Part shown: piece after piece, positions 36,316-44,407 of the stretch
How the letters are laid out: each line of letters starts with the position of its first letter
Numbering within the stretch: position 1 is the first letter of the stretch
Program-made: the position numbers and the translations under genes
The notes under the pieces: model-generated
What the model was told of the DNA's origin: nothing
Seen by the model: the letters and a program-made list of their open reading frames with translations, nothing else
The model's database searches: none
Assembly: GCA_001657395.1 (NCBI GenBank)
Contig: LYSY01000006.1
Span: 186,001 to 250,000 of the forward strand
Source of the DNA: Rhodospirillales bacterium BBD 1991-14
Lineage (GTDB): Bacteria; Pseudomonadota; Alphaproteobacteria; Kiloniellales; Kiloniellaceae
DNA length: 64,000 nucleotides
Direction of reading: 5' to 3'

Positions 36316-37624
36316 GGACAGAGCTCCGTTTGCTGCTTCTGGCAAGGCGCTGGACGGCCGTCGAGGCGGCGATGCTGCCGTCGTTGGCATAGGCCTCGTG
36401 GTTCTTCTCGATACTCTTAAGATCGTAGAGGTAGTTCACCATCACGCCCCAGGCATTGGCGCGCCCGCGCTCGCTGAGGTCGGCGGCCGCGTTGATGCGT
36501 TCCAGGCGGGCGCCGTTGCCGAGGTGAAAGCGGGCCACCGGATCCAGGGCACCGCCGCGCCGGCCGCGGGCCTGGAGCAGGTAGACGGCCGCCAGTTCCA
36601 GCAGTTCGTCGTCGACAACCGCCGGATCGTCCTTGTTCAGCAAAGCCACGCGCGTGCGTTGTTCCGGGCCGAGCAGGCCCTCTTCGTCCTCCGCCTCGCG
36701 CTCCGCCCAGCGCCGCAGGCCGGGCACGGGAGAGAGCGTGACGAAGGTGGTGAGACCATCGAATTCCCGCCGCAGTTCCTCGACCACCTGCTTGATCAGG
36801 AAGTTGCCGAAGGAAATGCTGCGCAGGCCCTTCTGACAGTTGGAGATCGAGTAGAAGACGGCGGTGGTTGCCTTGCCGGGTTCCAGCGGCTCCCGGTCCT
36901 CGGCCAGGATGGGCCGGATGGCGTCGGGGAGCGCAGCCGTCAGGGCCACTTCGACGAAGATCAGCGGGTCGTCGCTGAGGGCCGGATGGAAGAAGCCGTA
37001 AAGGCGCCGGTCCGGCGCCGCGACCCGGCGCCTGAGATCGTCCCAGCCGGCGATCTCGTGCACCGCCTCGTAGGCGATGATCTTCTCCAGGATCGCGGCC
37101 GGGGTCGACCAGTCGATGCGCCGCAGTTCCAGGAACCCCCTGTTGAACCAGGAGGCCAGGAGGTGCTGGAAGTCGGTGTCGAGCTGCTGCAGGGTCGCGT
37201 CCTCCGCGACCGCATCGATCAGGTCGGCGCGCATGTCCACCAGCGCCTTGGTGCCGCCCGGCGCGCGGTTCAGGCGGCGGATCAGCTCCTGGCTGCGCGG
37301 CTCGGAGGCGAAGTGCAGGGCCCGTGCCGCAGTGCTGCCCTCCTGCCGCCAGGTCTCGACGGCTTTTTCGAGGGCTCCGTCGTCGACACCGAAACGCTCG
37401 GAGACCTGGCGGAAGAAGCCCTGCCTGCTTTCTGGGTCGAGCCCGCCGTAGGCATCGAAGACCTGTTGGGCGATGGCCAGACCCGTCGCCTCGCCCTTGC
37501 CGCTCAAAAGGCGTTCGCAGAGCGCCAGCGGGTCGCCCGCCGTCGCCTGCGTGCCCAGGGCCAGACTGCGCCCGGCCTCGGCAATCCGCGCCACAAGGTC
37601 GTTGAAGATGCTGCTGCTGATCAT
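36308..37624 (-). CDS. matA: Malonyl-CoA decarboxylase
   Basis: A 438-residue protein with the malonyl-CoA decarboxylase layout: an N-terminal helical domain ending around residue 90, and a C-terminal GNAT-like catalytic domain with TTFVTLSPVPGLRRWAERE, DPVARFHLGNGARLERINAA and WGVMVNYLYDL. The catalytic Ser/His positions of the family lie in LSPVPGL and the DPVARFHLGNG region. It releases acetyl-CoA and CO2 from malonyl-CoA. It overlaps matM by four bases (ATGA) and matB by eight, so the operon is tightly coupled. Confidence 0.93.
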   Translation of the reverse strand: MISSSIFNDLVARIAEAGRSLALGTQATAGDPLALCERLLSGKGEATGLAIAQQVFDAYGGLDPESRQGFFRQVSERFGVDDGALEKAVETWRQEGSTAARALHFASEPRSQELIRRLNRAPGGTKALVDMRADLIDAVAEDATLQQLDTDFQHLLASWFNRGFLELRRIDWSTPAAILEKIIAYEAVHEIAGWDDLRRRVAAPDRRLYGFFHPALSDDPLIFVEVALTAALPDAIRPILAEDREPLEPGKATTAVFYSISNCQKGLRSISFGNFLIKQVVEELRREFDGLTTFVTLSPVPGLRRWAEREAEDEEGLLGPEQRTRVALLNKDDPAVVDDELLELAAVYLLQARGRRGGALDPVARFHLGNGARLERINAAADLSERGRANAWGVMVNYLYDLKSIEKNHEAYANDGSIAASTAVQRLARSSKRSSVHV

Positions 37625-38943
37625 TGTATCACCGGTCCCATGACGACATCCGGCAGCCAGGTTACCAGACCGGGGAAGACCGAGAGGATGACAATGGCGA
37701 GAACCATGCAGACCACAAAGGGTAGGGAGCCCTTCAGAATGGTCTTCAGCGAGATATCAGGCGCTATGCCATTGATGACATAGAGGTTGAGGCCGACCGG
37801 CGGAGTGATCAGGCCGATTTCCATGTTGATGGTCAGGATCACCGCGAACCAGTAGGGATCGAAGCCGGCGGAGACGACGATGGGCAGCAGGATCGGCGCC
37901 GACATCAGGATGACCGCCACCGGCGGCAGGAAGAAGCCCGCCACCAGGAGGAAGAGGTTGATTGCGATCATCAGGGTCCAGCGGTTGACGTCGAGGCCGG
38001 CGATCCACTCGGCGATGGCCTGGGTGACGAAGAGGCTGGAGAGCATGTAGGAGAACACGCCCGCGGCGCCGATGATGAAGAGAATCATCACGCTTTCGCG
38101 GGTGGAATCCCTGAGGACCGCCCAGAGCGAGCGCGGTGCGAAGAGCCGGTAGATGATGACGGCGACGATGACGCAGAGCAGAGCGCCGACGGCTGCGGTC
38201 TCCGAGGGGGTGGCGACGCCGCCATAGAGCGCGTAGAGCACGCCCAGGATGATGGCGATGAAGGGCAGGACCCGTGGCAGGATCTCCAGCTTCTCGACCC
38301 AGGAATAGCGCAGCCGGCCGAGGGCGACCTCGCCGCCGCCCTGGCGCCAGGTGTCGAAGATCGACCAGACCATGAACAGCAGGACCAGCAGCAGGCCGGG
38401 GATCACGCCGGCGAGAAAGAGCCGCCCGATCGAGGTCTCGGTGGAGATGCCGTAGACGATCATGGTGACCGAGGGCGGGATCAGGATGCCCAGGGTGCCG
38501 CCGGCGGCGATCGAACCTGCGGCGACGCCGTCGGGATAGCCGCGCTTGCGCATCTCCGGGATGCCCATCTTGCCGATGGCGGCGCAGGTCGCGGGCGAGG
38601 AGCCGGACATGGCGGCGAAAAGGGCGCAGGCGCCGAGGTTGGAAACCACGAGGCCGCCGGGCACGCGGGTCAGCCAGCGCTCCAGCGCCTCGTAGAGGTC
38701 GGCCCCGGCACGCGTTGAGGAGATCGCAGCGCCCATGATGATGAACATGGGGATGGACAGGAGGGCGAAGTTGTCCAGCTTGCCGAAGAAGATCTCCGGC
38801 AGCAGCTCCATGGAGCCGAAGCCGTCGAAGACGATGAGGAAGCCGGCCGAGACGATCAGCAGGCCCGCGGCGACGGAGACGCCGGAGAACAGCACAAGGA
38901 TGGTGAAGACAGCCACCAGGGCGCCCAGAACGAGCGGGTCCAT
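37621..38943 (-). CDS. matM: TRAP transporter large permease, malonate type
   Basis: A 440-residue protein with about 12 hydrophobic segments, starting LVLGALVAVFTILVLFSG. The DctM family blocks LSIPMFIIMGAAISSTRAG and GSIAAGGTLGILIPPSVTMI are present, as is NMEIGLITPPVGLNLYVING near the end. It forms the sodium-driven translocation channel with the small subunit and receives substrate from the periplasmic binding protein. The malonate assignment comes from the operon, where malonyl-CoA synthetase and decarboxylase follow. It starts one base inside the end of matQ. Confidence 0.88.
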   Translation of the reverse strand: MDPLVLGALVAVFTILVLFSGVSVAAGLLIVSAGFLIVFDGFGSMELLPEIFFGKLDNFALLSIPMFIIMGAAISSTRAGADLYEALERWLTRVPGGLVVSNLGACALFAAMSGSSPATCAAIGKMGIPEMRKRGYPDGVAAGSIAAGGTLGILIPPSVTMIVYGISTETSIGRLFLAGVIPGLLLVLLFMVWSIFDTWRQGGGEVALGRLRYSWVEKLEILPRVLPFIAIILGVLYALYGGVATPSETAAVGALLCVIVAVIIYRLFAPRSLWAVLRDSTRESVMILFIIGAAGVFSYMLSSLFVTQAIAEWIAGLDVNRWTLMIAINLFLLVAGFFLPPVAVILMSAPILLPIVVSAGFDPYWFAVILTINMEIGLITPPVGLNLYVINGIAPDISLKTILKGSLPFVVCMVLAIVILSVFPGLVTWLPDVVMGPVIQ

Positions 38944-39530
38944 CAGTCCTTCTCCCCCCGAGAGCCGTGAGCGCCCGGTACGCCCGGCGCGCCGGCGTCT
39001 TCGCGGCCGGTCACCACCGCGAAGAGATCGGCGGCGAGCTGCACGACAAAGAGCCCGAAGCCCAGCGGGATGGCGAGGTAGGGAATCCAGAGCGAGACGC
39101 CCCAGACGGTGTCGGACTTCCAGTTGCGCTCAAAGGCCAGATGGAAGAGCTCGAAGCCGTAGAAGGCGACGACGCCGGCCACCGCGATGGTGAGACAGAG
39201 CGTGACGGCGGCCAGGGTGCGGCGGGCCGGCGGCGGCAGGAGCATCGGCAGAAGGTCGACGTTCACGTGGCCGCGCAGGCGCTGGACGTAGGGCAGGCCG
39301 ATCATGGTGGCGGAGATCATCAGATAGACCACCATCTCCGTCTGCCAGATGGTCGAGGCGTTCATGACGAAGCGCATCCAGATCATCTGGCAGGTGATGA
39401 GAACGGAGGCGAAGATCATCGTCGCGGCCGCGATCCCGCAGAGGGTGGAGATCAGTCCGATCGCCCAGAAAAGGGATCTGGCAAAGGCGCCGTCGCGCGG
39501 CGCAGCGCGCTCTCTCGCGTGCTCTGTCAT
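38943..39530 (-). CDS. matQ: TRAP transporter small permease, malonate type
   Basis: A 195-residue protein with four helices at about residues 22-45, 60-80, 104-124 and 146-170, the DctQ pattern. The middle contains YLMISATMIGLPYVQRLRGH and then VNVDLLPMLLP, the family block. It pairs with the large subunit in the inner membrane. The gene is 93 bases downstream of matP, and its stop overlaps the matM ATG. Confidence 0.87.
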   Translation of the reverse strand: MTEHARERAAPRDGAFARSLFWAIGLISTLCGIAAATMIFASVLITCQMIWMRFVMNASTIWQTEMVVYLMISATMIGLPYVQRLRGHVNVDLLPMLLPPPARRTLAAVTLCLTIAVAGVVAFYGFELFHLAFERNWKSDTVWGVSLWIPYLAIPLGFGLFVVQLAADLFAVVTGREDAGAPGVPGAHGSRGEKD

Positions 39531-39623
39531 GGCATCGCTCCGGCCGGCCTTCGCGAGGACAGGGTTCTGGAGGGGAAGCCGGCGCCGGGGCGCCGCCGCG
39601 CCGCCGGCTTCCCGGGGGTCCGC

Positions 39624-40613
39624 TTACTCGACCGAGAGGGCCAGATCCAGGAGCTCCTGGCCGCCGGGCGTCTGCTCGACGAAGGCCTTGTAGGACGACG
39701 TCTTGGCGATCTCGCGCCAGGCGGTGAAGTCGTCGTTGCTCATGGAGGCGATCTCGACGCCCGCCTTCTTGAAGGCCTCGACCGAGGCCGCGTCGGCCCT
39801 CTTCGCTTCGTCCAGATAGTAGGCCTGGGCCTTTGCCGCGCCGGCCTTCAGCGCCGCCTGCTGCTCGGCACTGAGGTTGTCGAAGGTCGTCTTGTTCATC
39901 AGCAGCGGCTGGTACATGAACCACAGCGCCACGTCGCCGGCGGGCGTGTAGCACTTGAGCTGCTCATAGAGCCGGTAGGAGACGAAGCTGGAGGAAGAGG
40001 TGTTGGCGGCCTGCAGAACGCCGGTCTGCATGGCGGAGTAGATCTCCGAGGACGGCATCGAGGTGATGGAGGCACCGGCGGCTGCCAGCATCTGCTCGAA
40101 GGCCTTGCCCGCGGCGCGGGTCTGCAGGCCCTTCACGTCGTCGGGCCCTGTGATGCAGCGGTCCTTGCCGCCGAAGCCGCCGGCGAGATAGCCGTGGACC
40201 AGCACCATTACGTCGTCGCCGGCCATGATCTCTTCGAGCTTGTCCATGAAGGGCGATTCGACCAGGCGCGACCAGTGGTCATGGTTCTTCACCAGGCCCG
40301 GCATCAGGGTCAGGTTGTAGGCCGGCTGCTGGCCGCCGGCGTAGGACAGCGGCAGCACCACCATGTCGAGCCGGCCGCGGGTCAGCGGGTTGTACTGTTC
40401 GCGCGGTTTGAACAGCGACTTGGAGGGATAGATCTTGATCTCCAGGTCGACATTGGCGGCGGCGACCTCGTTGGCGACGATCTCCGCGACCTTGTGGCGG
40501 ACGTCGCTGGTCGACCACTGATGGCTGAGCTTCAGCTCGGCCGCCTGCACGGCGCCGAAGGACACAGCCGTGGCAACCGCTGCGGCGGCAGCGATGGATG
40601 TGGTTTTCAACAT
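39624..40613 (-). CDS. matP: TRAP transporter solute-binding protein, malonate type
   Basis: The ATG at 40,613 follows GGGAGGAACCCC and gives 329 residues. A frame from 40,709 adds an unlikely basic extension. A signal peptide covers MLKTTSIAAAAAVATAV to the AVQA-A cleavage at about residue 24. The mature part has the DctP order: HQWSTSDVRHKVAEI, LPLSYAGGQQPAYN, LQTRAAGKAFEQMLAAAGAS and EIYSAMQTGVLQAA. The arginine in the L-Q-T-R-A segment is the conserved carboxylate-binding residue. It captures malonate in the periplasm, by operon inference. Confidence 0.9.
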   Translation of the reverse strand: MLKTTSIAAAAAVATAVSFGAVQAAELKLSHQWSTSDVRHKVAEIVANEVAAANVDLEIKIYPSKSLFKPREQYNPLTRGRLDMVVLPLSYAGGQQPAYNLTLMPGLVKNHDHWSRLVESPFMDKLEEIMAGDDVMVLVHGYLAGGFGGKDRCITGPDDVKGLQTRAAGKAFEQMLAAAGASITSMPSSEIYSAMQTGVLQAANTSSSSFVSYRLYEQLKCYTPAGDVALWFMYQPLLMNKTTFDNLSAEQQAALKAGAAKAQAYYLDEAKRADAASVEAFKKAGVEIASMSNDDFTAWREIAKTSSYKAFVEQTPGGQELLDLALSVE

Positions 40614-40730
40614 GGGGTTCCTCCCGGGTTTCTTGTTTCGAGCCCGTGGCCCGCTTGGTCGGCATCGAAGGACCGGAGCGGTCTTCATCGAACACTGGGA
40701 TATCACCACATGAGTGCACGGTCAATCGTT

Positions 40731-40772
40731 ATGTATACATGAATGCAATTGCGGTATTTATTGAATTGCATT
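40731..40772. promoter_or_regulatory. Palindromic operators between matP and the GntR regulator
   Basis: ATGTATACAT (40,731-40,740) is a perfect 10-base palindrome. AATGCAATT (40,742-40,750) is exactly mirrored by AATTGCATT (40,764-40,772) over a 13-base spacer. The segment is markedly AT-rich for this genome and lies between two divergent starts, as expected for autoregulated GntR control of the malonate operon. Confidence 0.6.
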
Positions 40773-40805
40773 ATTGTATCCAGGTCCGAATCGGAAGGGT
40801 GTGCA

Positions 40806-41468
40806 ATGGAAAAGCGGGCGGAAAGGCTGCGGGACGTGCTGGAGGAGGAGATCCTCACCGGTGTGCTGAGGCCGGGAGACCGGCTGGAAGAGCTGTTGCT
40901 GGCCGAACGCTTCGGCGTTTCCCGCACGCCGATCCGTGAAGCCCTGTTCCAGCTTTCGGCCGCCGGCCTCATCGAGCAGCGGCCGCGGCGCGGCACCTTC
41001 GTGGCCGAACTCGGTCCGCGGCGCCTCATGGAGATGTTCGACGTCATGGCGGAACTGGAGGCGATGTGCGCGCGCCTGGCCGCCCGCCGCGCGGCGCCGG
41101 AGGATCTGGCCGCCCTGCGCCGTGCCCACGCCGGCTGCGAGGCCGCCGCGGAGCGCGGCGACTGCGACGGCTACTACTATGAGAACGAAGTCTTCCACGA
41201 GGCGATCCGCGACGCGAGCCGCAACGAGTTCCTGGTCGAACAGGCCAGCGCCCTGCAGAAGCGTCTGAAAGCCTATCGCCGACTGCAGCTGCGTGCGCGC
41301 GACCGCGTCCGCGCGTCCTTTGCCGAGCACGAAGCCATCATCGCGGCCATCGAAGCCGGCGATGCCGAGGCCGCCGCGGAGGCCATGCGCACCCATGTGA
41401 CGGTGCAGGGCGAGCGCTTCGCCGACCTGCTGGCCTCCCTGGAGCAACGCGAGGCCAAGAGCGCCTGA
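40806..41468 (+). CDS. matR: GntR-family (FCD) regulator, probable malonate operon regulator
   Basis: The ATG at 40,806 follows CGGAAGGG and gives 220 residues. A frame from 40,743 has no ribosome site. The winged helix domain is RLRDVLEEEILTGVLRPGDR followed by ERFGVSRTPIREALFQL, and the FCD domain includes YYENEVFHEAIRDASRNEFL and FAEHEAIIAAIEAGDAEAA with the metal-binding Asp and His positions. It is divergent from matPQMAB and the intervening palindromes are its likely sites. The ligand is presumably malonate or malonyl-CoA. Confidence 0.85.
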   Translation: MEKRAERLRDVLEEEILTGVLRPGDRLEELLLAERFGVSRTPIREALFQLSAAGLIEQRPRRGTFVAELGPRRLMEMFDVMAELEAMCARLAARRAAPEDLAALRRAHAGCEAAAERGDCDGYYYENEVFHEAIRDASRNEFLVEQASALQKRLKAYRRLQLRARDRVRASFAEHEAIIAAIEAGDAEAAAEAMRTHVTVQGERFADLLASLEQREAKSA

Positions 41469-41671
41469 AACGGCGGCACGGCCTGTCGTGTCCACAGCGG
41501 GCTTCCACCCCGTGCGCTGCTACACAGTGCGCTACCACACAATCTGACTAGACGAACGGCCCAGGGTGTCGGCTATGATTGCCGGTAGGCCCGCCGTTTC
41601 CGCAACTGCCGGGGGAAGGCATCGGCGCGGGGCGGCGCGAGCTGTCATTCGTGGTGCGCCACGGTCGCTTG

Positions 41672-41696
41672 AGAACCGGCGGGCACCGCCGGTTCT
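41672..41696 (+). promoter_or_regulatory. Strong hairpin just before the LpxA-like gene
   Basis: AGAACCGGCGG (41,672-41,682) and CCGCCGGTTCT (41,686-41,696) form a perfect 11-pair stem with a three-base loop. The ribosome site GGGGAGACCGGAG begins immediately after, so the hairpin could affect translation or act as an operator. No T-run follows. Confidence 0.6.
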
Positions 41697-41711
41697 GGGG
41701 AGACCGGAGCG

Positions 41712-42560
41712 ATGTCGGGTATTCATCGGACGGCGCAGATCCATCACAGCGCCGTTGTGGGAGAAGGGGCCACCCTCGGTCCGGAGGTCGCAGTCGGTCC
41801 GGGCGCGGTCATCGAGGACGGCGCGGTGGTCGGTCCGCGCTGCAGGATCGGTCCGCATGCTTTCATCGGTGGCGGCGCGCGCCTGGGGCCCGACAACACC
41901 ATCGGACTGGCTGCCCAGATCGGCGGCGACCCGCAGGTCGCGGGGTGGCAGCCGGTGGCGAGCCGCGCGGTGCTGGGTGTCGGCAACACGGTGCGCGAAT
42001 ACGCCTCCATCCACCGCGCCATGGCCGAAGGCGGCGAGACCCGCATCGGCGACCGCTGCTACCTCATGGGCTCCAGCCATGTCGCCCACGACTGCCGCCT
42101 GGGGGACGAGGTGGTGCTGGCCAACGGCGCCTTGATCGCCGGTCATGTGGAGATCGGCGACAACGCCTTTGTTTCCGGCAACTGCGTCGTGCACCAGCAT
42201 GTACGGATCGGTCGGCGGGTCATGGTGCGGGGGCTCACCGCCCTCGGCAAAGACGTGGTTCCCTTCGTGCTGGTCGACCAGTCCAACACCGTCAGGGCGC
42301 TGAACAAGGTCGGCCTGCGCCGCGCCGGCTTTGCCGCTGATGTGACGGCGGCCTTGGATCAGGCCTTTCGCACGATCTTTCGCAGCGGCCTTACGGTATC
42401 CGAAGCGGTGGCGCAGCTCGAGGCACGCCCGCAGGTGCCGGAAGTGCGAGAGATGCTGGATTTCATCCGCAGCAGCAAGCGCGGCATCTGCCTGACCTTC
42501 TCCACCCAGGTCCGCCGCCTCGACCGGCAAGCGGCGGAAGACGCGCGGGACATCGCCTAG
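41712..42560 (+). CDS. LpxA-like acyl-[ACP]-UDP-GlcNAc O-acyltransferase paralogue
   Basis: The 282-residue protein starts IHRTAQIHHSAVVGEGATLG and shows hexapeptide repeats of a left-handed beta-helix to about residue 180. MGSSHVAHDC places H123 and H126 where LpxA has its catalytic histidine pair, and VALVDQSNTVRALNKVGLRR type sequence (VLVDQSNTVRALNKVGLRRA) marks the C-terminal helical domain. True LpxA starts lipid A synthesis and usually lies with lpxD, fabZ and lpxB. None is nearby, so this is an orphan copy with perhaps a different acyl or sugar acceptor. Confidence 0.82.
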   Translation: MSGIHRTAQIHHSAVVGEGATLGPEVAVGPGAVIEDGAVVGPRCRIGPHAFIGGGARLGPDNTIGLAAQIGGDPQVAGWQPVASRAVLGVGNTVREYASIHRAMAEGGETRIGDRCYLMGSSHVAHDCRLGDEVVLANGALIAGHVEIGDNAFVSGNCVVHQHVRIGRRVMVRGLTALGKDVVPFVLVDQSNTVRALNKVGLRRAGFAADVTAALDQAFRTIFRSGLTVSEAVAQLEARPQVPEVREMLDFIRSSKRGICLTFSTQVRRLDRQAAEDARDIA

Positions 42561-42611
42561 AGCGGCGCCACGATCAGGCACCGGATCAGATACCGGATGA
42601 GCTGCCGGGCA

Positions 42612-43076
42612 TCAGGTCAGAGGAGTCTGCGCCAGGCCGCCGTCGACGCAGTCCCAGTCGAAGTCTAAACCCTCTTGCCGATCGTCGGTTCTTATCAGTT
42701 CTTCGCCTTCCACGGTCATACGCATGACCCCGTCGGTGTCCTTGGGCGGCGAATCGACGACGAGCTCGACGTTGATCACCCAGAATGCCGATCCGTGAAT
42801 CAATGATGCTGAGAGCGTCCTGACCGGGATAGAGTCGATAATCACGCAACTTTTGCTGTTGCCCTGTCTTTGCCAGTGGGCGTGGGTCACGTATCCCGAT
42901 GCGGTGACCTGCAGAAAGCGGTAGCTGTTGCCCTCGCCCAGAACGCCGCTTTCCCAGACCCCGACGAAGTCGCTGTACTCCTGGGAGATCGGCACGGCTT
43001 CCTGGTCGCAACCGCCCAGGAGGAACGCCATAAGGCCCGCGCAGCCGGCGGCTTTCAGACTTGCGCAGCGTTTCAT
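42612..43076 (-). CDS. Hypothetical lipoprotein
   Basis: A 154-residue protein with a lipoprotein signal: MKRCASLKAAGCAGLMAFLL ending LLGGC, a lipobox with the modified cysteine at about residue 23. The mature part is acidic with several beta-strand-like segments and no recognised domain. Alternating hydrophobic stretches (YSDFVGVWESGVLG, SYRFLQVTASGYVTH) suggest a small lipocalin- or beta-sandwich-like fold. It stands alone on the minus strand, convergent with the LpxA-like gene. Confidence 0.7.
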   Translation of the reverse strand: MKRCASLKAAGCAGLMAFLLGGCDQEAVPISQEYSDFVGVWESGVLGEGNSYRFLQVTASGYVTHAHWQRQGNSKSCVIIDSIPVRTLSASLIHGSAFWVINVELVVDSPPKDTDGVMRMTVEGEELIRTDDRQEGLDFDWDCVDGGLAQTPLT

Positions 43077-43247
43077 CGGCCTCTCCCGCGTAACAAAGCC
43101 TCGAAGGCATGTCCATCAACCATAGCGGGAGAACGTCATTGCGCAACCGCGTCGTTTCCGAGGCACTCCTGTTCCACGGCCTTGGTTCCAGCGCCGGCTG
43201 CTGGCTGCCACCCGGCGTCCGGGCATGGCCGGAGTGATGCCCGGCGA

Positions 43248-44270
43248 TTACACCACCTGGAAGCCGTGGGCGTAGGGGTCGCGGTCGTCGATTGTGATGG
43301 TGTTGAGACCGGTCATACGTGCCCAGCCTTCGATGGAGGGGACGATGGCGGCATGGTTGCCGACCTTGGTCTCCCCTTCGATGCGCCCGGTGAAGAGGCT
43401 GCCGATGATGCTCTCGTGCACGAAGCGCTGACCGGTCTTCAGGCGGCCCTTGGCGTGAAGCTGGGCCATGCGGGCCGAGGTGCCGGTGCCGCAGGGGCTG
43501 CGGTCGATGGCCTTGTCGCCGTAGAAGACCGCGTTGCGCGCGTCCGCTTCGGGTTTGGTGGGCGCGCCGGTCCAGAGTATGTGGCTGACGCCGCGGATCG
43601 TCGGGTCCTCGGGGTGAACCATTTCCACCGCATCGTTCAGCGCCCGGCGCAGGAGCGGGGAAAAGCGCAGGATGTCGCCGGCGCCGAGCTGCGCGAGATC
43701 CTCGTAGCCGGGCTGCGGTTCCACGATGGCGTAGAAGTTGCCGCCGTAGGCGATGTCGACGCTGAGCGGGCCAAGGCCGGGGCAGTCCACGGTCACGGCC
43801 TCGGCGGCCAGGTAGGCACCGACGTTGGTCAGCCTTACCGACTCGACATAGCCGGCCCGGAGGTCGTAGCGCGCCTCGACCGGGCCCGCGGGGGTATCGA
43901 GCATCAGGCGTCCCGCTTCGCGCGGCTGCACCAGTCCGCGTTCGACCGCGAAGGTCACCGTGCCGATGGTTCCGTGCCCGCACATCGGCAGGCAGCCGCT
44001 GGTCTCGATGTAGAGCACGCCGACGTCGCAGTCCTCGCGCGTCGCCGGATAGAGGATGGCGCCGGACATCATGTCGTGGCCGCGCGGCTCGAACATCAGG
44101 CCGGTGCGGATCCAGTCGTAGCGGGCGAGAAAGTCCTGCCGCCGCGCGCTCATGCTGGACCCCTCCAGCGCCGGGCCGCCGCCGGCGACCAGCCGCACCG
44201 GGTTGCCGCAGGTGTGTCCGTCGATGCAGAAAAAGGTGTTGGGCTTCACCGGCCCGGGTGCCCCGCTCAT
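43248..44270 (-). CDS. Proline racemase-family protein, likely 4-hydroxyproline 2-epimerase
   Basis: Starting at ATG 44,270 (MSGAPGPVKPNTFFCIDGHT), 340 residues. The ATG at 44,339 adds a poorly conserved 23 residues. Both catalytic cysteines of the two-base epimerase mechanism are present: C97 in PMCGHGTIG and C260 in SPCGTGTSARMA. That excludes the dehydratase subgroup, which has threonine at the second site. The family interconverts trans-4-hydroxy-L-proline and cis-4-hydroxy-D-proline. The downstream deaminase of that pathway may be the DapA-like gene at 32,245. The ribosome site is weak for either start. Confidence 0.85.
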   Translation of the reverse strand: MSGAPGPVKPNTFFCIDGHTCGNPVRLVAGGGPALEGSSMSARRQDFLARYDWIRTGLMFEPRGHDMMSGAILYPATREDCDVGVLYIETSGCLPMCGHGTIGTVTFAVERGLVQPREAGRLMLDTPAGPVEARYDLRAGYVESVRLTNVGAYLAAEAVTVDCPGLGPLSVDIAYGGNFYAIVEPQPGYEDLAQLGAGDILRFSPLLRRALNDAVEMVHPEDPTIRGVSHILWTGAPTKPEADARNAVFYGDKAIDRSPCGTGTSARMAQLHAKGRLKTGQRFVHESIIGSLFTGRIEGETKVGNHAAIVPSIEGWARMTGLNTITIDDRDPYAHGFQVV

Positions 44271-44407
44271 GGGTGCCGAGTATCGGCCCCGCCCTGCCCT
44301 TTGGCAATGCCGGCAACCGGGGCGTGGCGTCACGGTCATGACACTGGATTTGCACAGTGCTGCGGCGGTTACATGCGCTCTGGCATTTCAGGGGCAGCAA
44401 GGCGCAG

